From Acetobacter senegalensis (lineage in GTDB: Bacteria > Pseudomonadota > Alphaproteobacteria > Acetobacterales > Acetobacteraceae), in assembly GCF_001580995.1 (NCBI RefSeq), contig NZ_LHZU01000126.1, forward strand, positions 1 to 60,636: DNA of 60,636 bases, in the 5' to 3' direction. A program made the position numbers and the translations under genes. The notes beneath the pieces were generated by a model. That model did not search any database. It was not told the origin of the DNA and saw nothing but the letters and a program-made list of their open reading frames with translations. The stretch's first letter is position 1, and every line of letters begins with the position of its first letter. Positions 1 to 7,552 of the stretch are shown here, piece after piece.

Positions 1-40
1 CAGTGCCAGTGCCAGTGCCAGTGCCAGTGCCAGTGCCAGT
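1..40. repeat. Hexanucleotide tandem repeat (CAGTGC)n, cut by the window edge
   Basis: Six complete CAGTGC units and a partial seventh run from the first base, so the array probably continues to the left. A second short array, CCAACG repeated about three times, lies at about 101-118. Neither sits in a recognisable gene. The remainder of 1-171 shows nothing else that I can support. Confidence 0.9.
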
Positions 41-171
41 TTGCGGGTGTTTTTGAGGCTGAAGGGGAGAATTTTTGTCTCGACGCCTTGCATCAAGCAC
101 CCAACGCCAACGCCAACGCCTTCCGCCACACATACGCCTCGGCAGCGTTTACGCGTTGACTTTACCCAGCG

Positions 172-204
172 TTTAAAACGTCCCTCTCCGTCAGGAGAAG
201 GACG
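172..204 (-). terminator. Rho-independent terminator after the sulfide:quinone oxidoreductase gene
   Basis: Read on the minus strand, CGTCCTTCTCC and GGAGAGGGACG form an 11-bp stem with one mismatch around a TGAC loop, followed directly by TTTTAAA. It lies about 18 bases past the stop codon of the leftward gene that ends at 222. Confidence 0.75.
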
Positions 205-221
205 CTGGTATCATCAATGGG

Positions 222-1481
222 TCAGCCTTTGATCCAGTCCGGATGATGCGGCACGGTGACATCCCGGCCTTTGAGCATCATGTCCCAGTACACGCGCGGG
301 AACACGGTGGATTTCAGGAACCAGGCAAAACGGCTGGGTTTGCGCTGATCATAAGGGAAGCTGGGGGCAGGTTTGCCGCCATACAGGAACTCGGCCAGCA
401 CAATCTTGCCGTACGCCACCGTCAGCGGGCAGGCGCCATAGCCGTCGTAAGCCCCTGTCAGCGGTTTGCCATCCAGAGAGGCGAGCAGGTTTTTGGTGAT
501 AACGGGCGTCTGGGCGCGGGCTGCGGCCATGGTCTTGGCGTTTGACGTGCCAATAACGTCCCCAAGCCCGAAAATGGCGGGGTATTTGGTGTGTTGCAGG
601 GTGGTGGGGTCCACATCCACCCAACCGCCACCATTGGCCAGCGGGCTCTGCTTGATGAAGTCCGGCGCGCTCTGTGGTGGGGTGACATGCAGCATGTCAA
701 ACTCTTTCACCACATGCTCGGTCTGGCCTTCCGCATTGGTGAAGGCAAATGTCGCCTTGCGTTCCGGGCCGTTTACGGCAACCAGATTGTGCTTGTACTG
801 CAGGTTGATGCCGTAATAATCAACGGCTTCCTGCAACGGCGGACGGTAATAGGCCACACCGAACAGGGCATCCCCGGCAAGGCAGAATTCCACATTGGTA
901 CGGAACAGCGTGCCGTGCTTGCGCCAGTAGTCAGATGCCAGATACGCGATTTTCTGCGGAGCGCCTGCGCATTTGATAGGCATGGGCGGCTGGGTGAACA
1001 GGGCGGTGCCGCCAGCCAGGGACTGAATGCATGTCCAGGTATATTCCACCGTTTCCTTGGAATAATTGCTGCACACGCCATTGCGGCCCAGCGTTTCCTT
1101 CAGGCCCTCAATCTTGTCCCAGTCCAGTTGCAGGCCGGGGCAGACCACCAGACGGTTGTAGGCCACGGTGCGACCATCTTCCAGTGTCACCTGATTTTCA
1201 TCCGGCTGGAAAGAGGCGGCGGCAGCGCGCAGCCAGGTGCAGCCAGAGGGAATAAGGCCGCCTTCCTGGCGTAGCGTGCTTTTCAGGGTCATGGTGCCAG
1301 CGCCCACCAATGTCCAACCCGGCTGGTAAGCGTGGGTGGTGGAGGGCTCGATAATAGCGATATCAAGGCTCGGACGTTCGTGCAGAAGACGGGCCGCTAC
1401 CGCGATACCGGCAGTTCCGCCCCCCACGATAACAACAGTGTAGTGAAGGTCCGGCTTGGTACCGGTTTCAGGCTGGGCCAT
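222..1481 (-). CDS. Sulfide:quinone oxidoreductase-like FAD flavoprotein
   Basis: This 419-residue flavoprotein is predicted to oxidise sulfide and pass electrons to membrane quinone. The N-terminus carries a dinucleotide-binding motif, GGGTAG, at about residues 20-25. The sequences PIKCAGAPQK and YGACPLTVAYGK match the cysteine-containing regions of the SQOR type found in mitochondria and alphaproteobacteria; the two cysteines are the expected sulfide-reacting pair. I chose the ATG at 1481 because AGGGAGA lies seven bases upstream; an in-frame start at 1505 lacks this. A perfect 15-bp inverted repeat lies just upstream (1527-1565). A related NADH-dehydrogenase-like function cannot be fully excluded. 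Confidence 0.88.
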   Translation of the reverse strand: MAQPETGTKPDLHYTVVIVGGGTAGIAVAARLLHERPSLDIAIIEPSTTHAYQPGWTLVGAGTMTLKSTLRQEGGLIPSGCTWLRAAAASFQPDENQVTLEDGRTVAYNRLVVCPGLQLDWDKIEGLKETLGRNGVCSNYSKETVEYTWTCIQSLAGGTALFTQPPMPIKCAGAPQKIAYLASDYWRKHGTLFRTNVEFCLAGDALFGVAYYRPPLQEAVDYYGINLQYKHNLVAVNGPERKATFAFTNAEGQTEHVVKEFDMLHVTPPQSAPDFIKQSPLANGGGWVDVDPTTLQHTKYPAIFGLGDVIGTSNAKTMAAARAQTPVITKNLLASLDGKPLTGAYDGYGACPLTVAYGKIVLAEFLYGGKPAPSFPYDQRKPSRFAWFLKSTVFPRVYWDMMLKGRDVTVPHHPDWIKG

Positions 1482-1526
1482 GAGTGTCTCCCTGGACGCT
1501 GTCACATTTACACAATTACGTTAACA

Positions 1527-1565
1527 CACATCGATAATTAGTTAAGTCCCCTAATTATCGATGTG
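1527..1565. promoter_or_regulatory. Perfect 15-bp inverted repeat upstream of the sulfide:quinone oxidoreductase gene
   Basis: CACATCGATAATTAG at 1527-1541 is exactly complementary to 1551-1565 across a 9-base spacer. The arms are AT-rich and no T-run follows on either strand, so an operator or dyad for a dimeric regulator is more likely than a terminator. It is about 45 bases upstream of the flavoprotein start and just past the stop of the DUF3297 gene. Confidence 0.6.
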
Positions 1566-1583
1566 GTATGTGCTGAGAGCAGT

Positions 1584-1823
1584 TCAGTCCTTGATCCAAA
1601 CTTCCACCGGGCCCTGAAGTTTCATGGTCAGGGGGTTGCCGTGCCGGTCAACGGTTTTGCCCACGGCCACGCGGATCCAGCCTTCGCTGATGCAGTATTC
1701 TTCCACGTTGGTTTTTTCCACGCCCTTGAAGCGCACCCCAATGCCGCGTTCCAGAAGCTCACCATTGAAGAACGGGCTTTCCGGGTTGACGGAGAGGCGA
1801 TCGGGCAGGGTATCGGCTGACAT
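1584..1823 (-). CDS. DUF3297 family protein
   Basis: A 79-residue protein matching DUF3297, a short family common in alphaproteobacteria. The diagnostic stretch is GVEKTNVEEYCISEGWIRV followed by a basic region with DRHGNPLTMKL. There is no signal peptide or membrane segment, so it should be cytoplasmic. Its molecular role is not known. It is transcribed in the same direction as the flavoprotein downstream, but the dyad between them suggests that the two have separate control. Confidence 0.85.
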   Translation of the reverse strand: MSADTLPDRLSVNPESPFFNGELLERGIGVRFKGVEKTNVEEYCISEGWIRVAVGKTVDRHGNPLTMKLQGPVEVWIKD

Positions 1824-1903
1824 GGTTTTTCTCGTCCTTGTCTGGTTGGATGAATGGCGTGTGTCTTACCGTCTTTTGGCGGGAATGACCATGTGAGTTG
1901 CCC

Positions 1904-4900
1904 TCAGGAGGGATGAGAGGACGCAACATCCGCATCGGGCCGGTGCCTGCCGGTAAAGCGGTTGCGCAACGCGCTGGCCTTGCGGCGTGTCCACGCGCTG
2001 AGGCGATGCATGAACAGATACACAACCGGCGTGGAATACAGGGTGAGCAACTGGCTTGTGGCCAACCCGCCTATGACCGCAATGCCCAGCGGGCGGCGCA
2101 GTTCAGAGCCATAGCCATGCCCAAACACAAGCGGCACCGCGCCAAAGGCGGCGGCAAGGGTTGTCATCAGAATGGGGCGGAAGCGGGTGATGCACGCCTG
2201 ATAGATGGCCTCCCGCGGGGGCAGGTTTTGCTCGCGCTCGACATGGAGGGCGAAATCAATCATCAGAATGGCGTTTTTCTTCACAATCCCGACCAGAAGA
2301 ATAACACCGATCATGGCGATCAGGGAGAACGGTTCCTGACAGATCCAGAGTGTCAGCATCGCGCCCACGGCGGCGGATGGCAGGGTGGAGAGAATGGTCA
2401 GGGGCTGGATGTAGCTTTCATACAGAATACCCAGCGTGACATACATGGTGGCCAATGCCGCTATGAACACCAGCAGTTCATTGATCATGTTTTTCTTCAT
2501 ATCCCCGGCCTGACCGGAGAAATCTCCGTGCAGGGCAATGGGCGTATGAAGGCTGATCATGGCCTTCTGAATTTCAGACGTTGCATCGCCCAGGGATTTT
2601 CCGGGGGCGAGGTCAAAGGATATGGAGCCGGAGATAAACCCGTTCTCGTGACTGACCTGTAGCGGGGTGGGGGTAGTGACCAGCCGCGCCACGGTGGGGA
2701 GTGGCACCATGGTTTCAGAGGAAGAAGACACAGCCGACCCGTTGGAGGCTCCGGCACCGCCACCTGCCAGCCGGTTGGCAATGGCGTTGCGGAAGGATTG
2801 CTCGCTCAGCGTGACGGCCTGCGATGTTGAAGCATCGGTCGGTTTTTTGACGCGCACCGTGTTGGACGCAATGGCGCCAGAGGCCGTGCCGCCAGCGGTG
2901 GAGACCCAGAGCGTTTTGAGCGTGTCCGGGTTTTCACGGAAATATTTTTCAACTTCCATCACCACGTAATAGGTTGTTAGCGGTGTGGATATGGCGGAGG
3001 CTGTTCTCTGCCCGAAGGCATCATACAGCGCATTCCCGATCAACTGGGGCGTTACCATATAGCGGGCGGCGGTATCACGCTGAATGAGCACATGCATGGC
3101 GGTACCGTTGCCGGAAAGCTGGCTGTTGACCCCAACCAGAACCTTGCTTTTGCGCAGCAGTTCTGTCAGGCGCGGCACCCACGTATAGATGTCCTCATCA
3201 TTATCGCTCTGGAAGATGTAGGTGTAGGTGCCCTGATGCTGGCGCTGCCCACCACCATTGATATCCCCAGCATTGGAAATACTGGCGGTAAGGCCCGGAA
3301 TATCGCGCACCCGCGCCCGCACACGGGCGGCAATCTGCTCCGGTGTTGATGTGCGGCTTGCCTTGTCCGTCAACTGCGCAAAAACCTGCGCTTCATTGGC
3401 GGAATCCTCGCCAGCAAAGCCCAGAACGGCTTCAACATCATGGTCCACCATCATGGCCTGCACCACTTTGCGGGCCTTGTCTGATGTAGCGGTGAAGGAA
3501 CTGGTCTGGTCTGTGCTCAGATAGCTTTCAATCAACGAGATATCTTCTGCCGGAAGAATGGTTTTGGACATCACGATCAGAATGCCGATGGTGGCAAAGA
3601 AGCTGAGCGGCAGGGAAGATAAAATGAGCCACGGATGCCGCAACGCCCAGCGGAGCGAGCGCGTGTAGCCGCGCATCAGCCATTCCAGCCCCTTATCCGT
3701 GGCGTCGGCCAGAAGGGAGGCCATGCGGACCAGAATGTTCCTGCTGACGGTATGATGGCCCCCTTCATGATGCACTTCCAGCATGTAGGCGCACATCATG
3801 GGGGTGAGCGAGATGGACAGGAAGAACGAGACCGTGACGGCTGTTGTCAGCGTCATGGCGAATTCAAAGAAGATCTTGCCCGGCACACCACCCAGCAGAA
3901 GCAGGGGCAGGAAAACCGCAATCAGGGAAATGGTGATGGAGAGAATGGTGAACGCAATCTCGCGCGAGCCCAGAAGTGTTGCCTCCATGCGGGTCATGCC
4001 CGCTTCCATGTGACGGGCAATGTTTTCCACCACCACAATGGCGTCATCCACCACAAAGCCGGTGGCGATGGTGAGCGCCATCAGCGAGAGGGTATCCAAC
4101 GAGAACCCCAGCACATGCATGATGGCCAGAGAACCAGCCAGTGAGATGGGCACGGTAATGGCGGGAATAAGCGTGGAACGCCAACTGCGCAGAAACGCCA
4201 GCACCACCAGCACCACCAGCAGGACCGAGATCAGCAAGGTATATTGCGTATCAATCAGAGCGCCACGGATGGATACGGACCGGTCTGACACCAGCTTGAA
4301 AGACACATCAGGCGGCAACGCATTGCTGAGAATTTCAGCGCGCGCGCGGATGGCGTCTGTCACTTCAATCACGTTCGCGCCGGGTTGCGGGCGGATAACC
4401 GTGATAATGGCGGGCTTTTTATTATACCAGCCCGCCTTGCGCTCATCCTGCGGGCCGTCGCGCACCTTGGCCACATCGGTCAGCCGCACGGGCCGCCCGT
4501 TGCGGTAACCAATCACCAGATCCCGATACTGCTCTGCCGTGCGGGCCTGATCATTTGTTTCCAGCGTCAGGCGCTGGCCGCCGGAATCCACAAATCCCTT
4601 GGGGGTATTGGCGTTGGCAGAGGCCAGCGCCGAGCGCACATCTTCAAACCCCACGCCATATTTATAGAGCAGCAGGGGGTTCATTTCCACGCGGACCGCA
4701 GGCTTGGAGGCACCTACCAGTTCCACCCAGCCCACGCCCTTTACGCCGGAGAGCAGAGGCTTCAGCCGCGTTTCCGCCAGATCCCGCAGAGCGGAGGGGG
4801 ACCGGGTATCCGATGTCATGGCCGCCAGCATGATCGGGCTGTCAGAAGGGTTGGCCTTATAATATTGCGGCGGCATCAGCAGGGTGTTGGGCATGTCCTG

Positions 4901-5248
4901 CCGAGCGGCCTGCAAGGCGGCTTCCACATCACGCGCGGCCCCGTTGATATCCCGGCTGTCATCAAAAAACATCAGGACAAAGGCGTCCTTGTCCGTTGAA
5001 TCGGAGCGCATGCTGGTCAGGCCCGCAATCTGGCCCAGATGCCGTTCAAGCGGGGTGGTGAGGGAACTGGCCATCTGCTGTGGCGAACTGCCGGGCTGGG
5101 ATGCCACAACATAGATTACGGGGACGGAAATATTGGGCAGATCAGCCACCGGCATGGCGCGGTAGGCAAACACGCCTGCCAGCACAAAGGCCAGGGCCAT
5201 TAAAATGGTGCCGACAGGCCGCATGATAAAAAGTCGGCAGAGGGACAA
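1904..5248 (-). CDS. RND-family multidrug efflux permease (MdtB/MdtC-like)
   Basis: A 1,114-residue inner-membrane proton-driven pump subunit of the HAE1/MdtBC type. It has the typical N-terminus (FIMRPVGTILMALAF transmembrane helix, then a periplasmic loop starting at PVADLPNISVP), two large periplasmic domains and twelve predicted membrane helices in two repeats. Around residues 390-410 it has the TGFVVDDAIVVVENIARH stretch, with the acidic pair expected in the proton relay. The start is a TTG at 5248 preceded by AAGGAAG. No membrane fusion or outer membrane partner of the usual MdtA or TolC type flanks it directly; the nearest fusion protein is the AaeA-type one ending at 6368, transcribed in the same direction. 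Confidence 0.92.
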   Translation of the reverse strand: MSLCRLFIMRPVGTILMALAFVLAGVFAYRAMPVADLPNISVPVIYVVASQPGSSPQQMASSLTTPLERHLGQIAGLTSMRSDSTDKDAFVLMFFDDSRDINGAARDVEAALQAARQDMPNTLLMPPQYYKANPSDSPIMLAAMTSDTRSPSALRDLAETRLKPLLSGVKGVGWVELVGASKPAVRVEMNPLLLYKYGVGFEDVRSALASANANTPKGFVDSGGQRLTLETNDQARTAEQYRDLVIGYRNGRPVRLTDVAKVRDGPQDERKAGWYNKKPAIITVIRPQPGANVIEVTDAIRARAEILSNALPPDVSFKLVSDRSVSIRGALIDTQYTLLISVLLVVLVVLAFLRSWRSTLIPAITVPISLAGSLAIMHVLGFSLDTLSLMALTIATGFVVDDAIVVVENIARHMEAGMTRMEATLLGSREIAFTILSITISLIAVFLPLLLLGGVPGKIFFEFAMTLTTAVTVSFFLSISLTPMMCAYMLEVHHEGGHHTVSRNILVRMASLLADATDKGLEWLMRGYTRSLRWALRHPWLILSSLPLSFFATIGILIVMSKTILPAEDISLIESYLSTDQTSSFTATSDKARKVVQAMMVDHDVEAVLGFAGEDSANEAQVFAQLTDKASRTSTPEQIAARVRARVRDIPGLTASISNAGDINGGGQRQHQGTYTYIFQSDNDEDIYTWVPRLTELLRKSKVLVGVNSQLSGNGTAMHVLIQRDTAARYMVTPQLIGNALYDAFGQRTASAISTPLTTYYVVMEVEKYFRENPDTLKTLWVSTAGGTASGAIASNTVRVKKPTDASTSQAVTLSEQSFRNAIANRLAGGGAGASNGSAVSSSSETMVPLPTVARLVTTPTPLQVSHENGFISGSISFDLAPGKSLGDATSEIQKAMISLHTPIALHGDFSGQAGDMKKNMINELLVFIAALATMYVTLGILYESYIQPLTILSTLPSAAVGAMLTLWICQEPFSLIAMIGVILLVGIVKKNAILMIDFALHVEREQNLPPREAIYQACITRFRPILMTTLAAAFGAVPLVFGHGYGSELRRPLGIAVIGGLATSQLLTLYSTPVVYLFMHRLSAWTRRKASALRNRFTGRHRPDADVASSHPS

Positions 5249-5419
5249 GCGTGATCTTCCTTAGCGTACGGGGAATTTTCCCGGCGCTGCGGTGCAACGC
5301 GGGGTGAGGTGGGGCACCGTGTCTGTTCCCGGCAGCATAATGTTAAAACTGGGTAACGAAAATACGAATCTGTGGGCCGGGGGCGCTTCTGCGCAAGGCA
5401 GAGGGAAAAAAGCGCAGGC

Positions 5420-6256
5420 TCATGGTATTGCGGTCACACGGTCAGCATGGGTGCGGGGTGGTGGTGCGCTGGCGTCTGGAATAATTTTGCCGCTGCCATC
5501 GCGTTCCGTCGCCAGAGTGTCGCCTACCTTGTCCACAATAATGCTGCCGCTGGACATGACATGAAAAACGCCCACATCCGTAGTCCCATGCATCACGGCA
5601 TCCCCCGTGCTGGCGGAGGTGATTTCAAGCGCCTGCAAATGGCCAGACTGTGCGGTGAAGGTGGCTGATCCACCCAGATAGAGCGCGAGCGCAGGGGCCG
5701 TAATGGCGCGGATGGTGACAGGTGCTGCCGTTTCAGAGCGGATGCGCGCGGAATCTGACAGGATGCGGATGGTAATGGGGCCGGTGGAGGTGGAGACCAG
5801 CCCCAGTTCGCCCGCCTTGCCCATTTCCACCGGTGCGGACCCGGCACGGATGAACACCGTGCTTTTGCGGTCATCCAGCAAAACTGCCGTGCGGTCTGCG
5901 TTGTCTATGGTCAAAGGGGTTGTGGGGCGGGTGGTAATGGTCAGGGCACTGGCCAGTGGTGTGGCGGCCGTGCAGTTGGCCTGGGTAATGTAGATTACGT
6001 TGTCCTTGCCCACAGTGGCGGTCACGCCGGAGGGGAGGACGTCTGGCAGTTGGGCCGCGCCATGAATGTCGGTTGAAGCCGCCACATGCAGGCGCGTCAG
6101 GCACGGCGTGCTGATGCTTACACCTTTACCATCCAGATCAACCGCAGCGTGCGCTGGGCGTGTGGCCAGTGCCAGAAAGGGAAGGATCAGGGCGGCGCGG
6201 GATACAATGTGAACTAGTCGGGCGGCGGAATGCATCATGGCGGTATTATGTGCCAT
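5420..6256 (-). CDS. Secreted beta-rich protein of unknown function
   Basis: A 278-residue protein with a clear signal peptide (hydrophobic stretch AALILPFLALA, likely cleavage after AHA near residue 37). The mature part is rich in Ser, Thr, Val and Ala in short alternating strands with repeated patterns such as TGPITIRILSDSARIRSETA, which suggests a beta-helix or adhesin-head-like fold (DUF2807-like). I do not recognise the family with confidence. It sits between an RND pump and an AaeA-type fusion protein on the same strand, so it may be a periplasmic accessory of the efflux cluster; that is inference from position only. Confidence 0.55.
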   Translation of the reverse strand: MAHNTAMMHSAARLVHIVSRAALILPFLALATRPAHAAVDLDGKGVSISTPCLTRLHVAASTDIHGAAQLPDVLPSGVTATVGKDNVIYITQANCTAATPLASALTITTRPTTPLTIDNADRTAVLLDDRKSTVFIRAGSAPVEMGKAGELGLVSTSTGPITIRILSDSARIRSETAAPVTIRAITAPALALYLGGSATFTAQSGHLQALEITSASTGDAVMHGTTDVGVFHVMSSGSIIVDKVGDTLATERDGSGKIIPDASAPPPRTHADRVTAIP

Positions 6257-6367
6257 GCCTCAGGCTGGGCCGTCCAGTTGGCGTTGCACCGTGGGCGGCC
6301 CAAGTCTTCATAAAAATACCCGGGTGGCCCGTGTTGTTACAGGGGCCGTTTTTTATGCGCAGGGTTG

Positions 6368-7330
6368 TCAGTCGTGGGTGCCGCTGCCTCCTGTGCCTCC
6401 CATAAGGGTGTCATGCAGGCGGTTCAGGGTTTCAGTCAGCGTATCATGGGCACGTTTGCCTTTACTGCCCACAACGGTGACGGTTGTTGTCATGCCCGCG
6501 GCAAGCTGGGTGCCGGGGGGAATGCTGTCAATGTGAACACGCACCGGAATACGCTGGGCCAACCGCACCCACGTATAAACCGGATCAACCGAGGGCAGAC
6601 CCTGCGTGGCGGGTGTTGCGTTGGGGGTTGCAATACCACGGGTGATGCTCACTACATGGCCCCACATGGGGGCGCGGTACCCCATCAGATCCATGCGCAC
6701 GCGGTCCCCGACATGAATGGCGCGGATCTTGGTTTCTTCAAAATAACCATCCACCCAGTAGGATGACGCATCAATCACCCGGATGTTGGGCTGCCCCGCC
6801 GTGGCAAAATCCCCCACACGCATGATCAGGTTGGTGACATAGCCTGTCACCGTGCTGCGAACATGGGTTCGGTCCAGATTGATCTTGGCCTGCGAGAGCG
6901 CGGCCAGAGCCTCCCCATACTGGGCTTTGGCAATGTCCGCCGTGGCCTGATACACCTGCTTTTCTTCCCGTGAGGCCGCAGCTTCCGTCAGTTTGTCACG
7001 CCGGGTCTGCTGGGTGTCCTTCAACACCATGTCCGCCTGCCGCTCATTCACGCGGGCAGTGGCCGTTGCAAGCGCGACCTTGAAGTCAAAAGGATCGATA
7101 TCGTAAAGAACATCGCCTGCATGGACAAACTGGTTGTCCCGCACGCGGACATCAATAATCTGGCCGGAAACACGGGGGGCGATATCTGCCACCTGTACAC
7201 GCACCTGGCCGTTACGGGTCCAGGGCGCGGCGGTATAATAGTCCCACAGCACAAAGGCAACAACGGCGGCAATGGCAAGGATTGTCCCGGTCGTGACAAA
7301 CTGCAGGGCGCGGCGGGCGCGTTCAAACAC
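6368..7330 (-). CDS. HlyD/AaeA-type membrane fusion protein
   Basis: A 320-residue periplasmic adaptor anchored by one N-terminal helix (residues about 12-30). A barrel-sandwich (biotinyl-lipoyl-like) half (APRVSGQIIDVRVRDNQFV) is followed by a coiled-coil hairpin with EKQVYQATADIAKAQYGEAL and the second lipoyl half (DRTHVRSTVTGYV). The order fits the AaeA/EmrA group, which links an inner-membrane pump to an outer-membrane channel. The start is GTG at 7330 with AAAGGA upstream. It follows the DUF1656 gene by 15 bases and belongs to the operon 9636 to 6368. Confidence 0.9.
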   Translation of the reverse strand: MFERARRALQFVTTGTILAIAAVVAFVLWDYYTAAPWTRNGQVRVQVADIAPRVSGQIIDVRVRDNQFVHAGDVLYDIDPFDFKVALATATARVNERQADMVLKDTQQTRRDKLTEAAASREEKQVYQATADIAKAQYGEALAALSQAKINLDRTHVRSTVTGYVTNLIMRVGDFATAGQPNIRVIDASSYWVDGYFEETKIRAIHVGDRVRMDLMGYRAPMWGHVVSITRGIATPNATPATQGLPSVDPVYTWVRLAQRIPVRVHIDSIPPGTQLAAGMTTTVTVVGSKGKRAHDTLTETLNRLHDTLMGGTGGSGTHD

Positions 7331-7345
7331 GGTGGGAAAGTCCTT

Positions 7346-7552
7346 TCACAGCAGAATAGTATAAAGGCCGATCAGGCAGACAAGCAGCCCGAATTCAGCC
7401 AGTGGCAGGTTCCAGATCACGCGGCGGGCGCGCACCTTTGCCAGAATGGGGCTCAGGATCAGCAGCGTGGCAATGGCCAGCCCGGCATGCACCACAAAAG
7501 AGGACACAAGCAGTCCCCCCACATCCAGAACGGGCCTGAGGTCAAGTTCCAT
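7346..7552 (-). CDS. DUF1656 (AaeX-like) small membrane protein
   Basis: A 68-residue protein with two hydrophobic helices (LVSSFVVHAGLAIATLLIL and LAEFGLLVCLIGLYTILL) typical of DUF1656. In enterobacteria the equivalent AaeX is encoded between aaeR and aaeA. Here it lies between the FUSC permease gene and the fusion protein gene. Its ATG shares one base with the stop codon of the permease gene (TGATG), a sign of translational coupling. Its role in efflux is not established. Confidence 0.85.
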   Translation of the reverse strand: MELDLRPVLDVGGLLVSSFVVHAGLAIATLLILSPILAKVRARRVIWNLPLAEFGLLVCLIGLYTILL

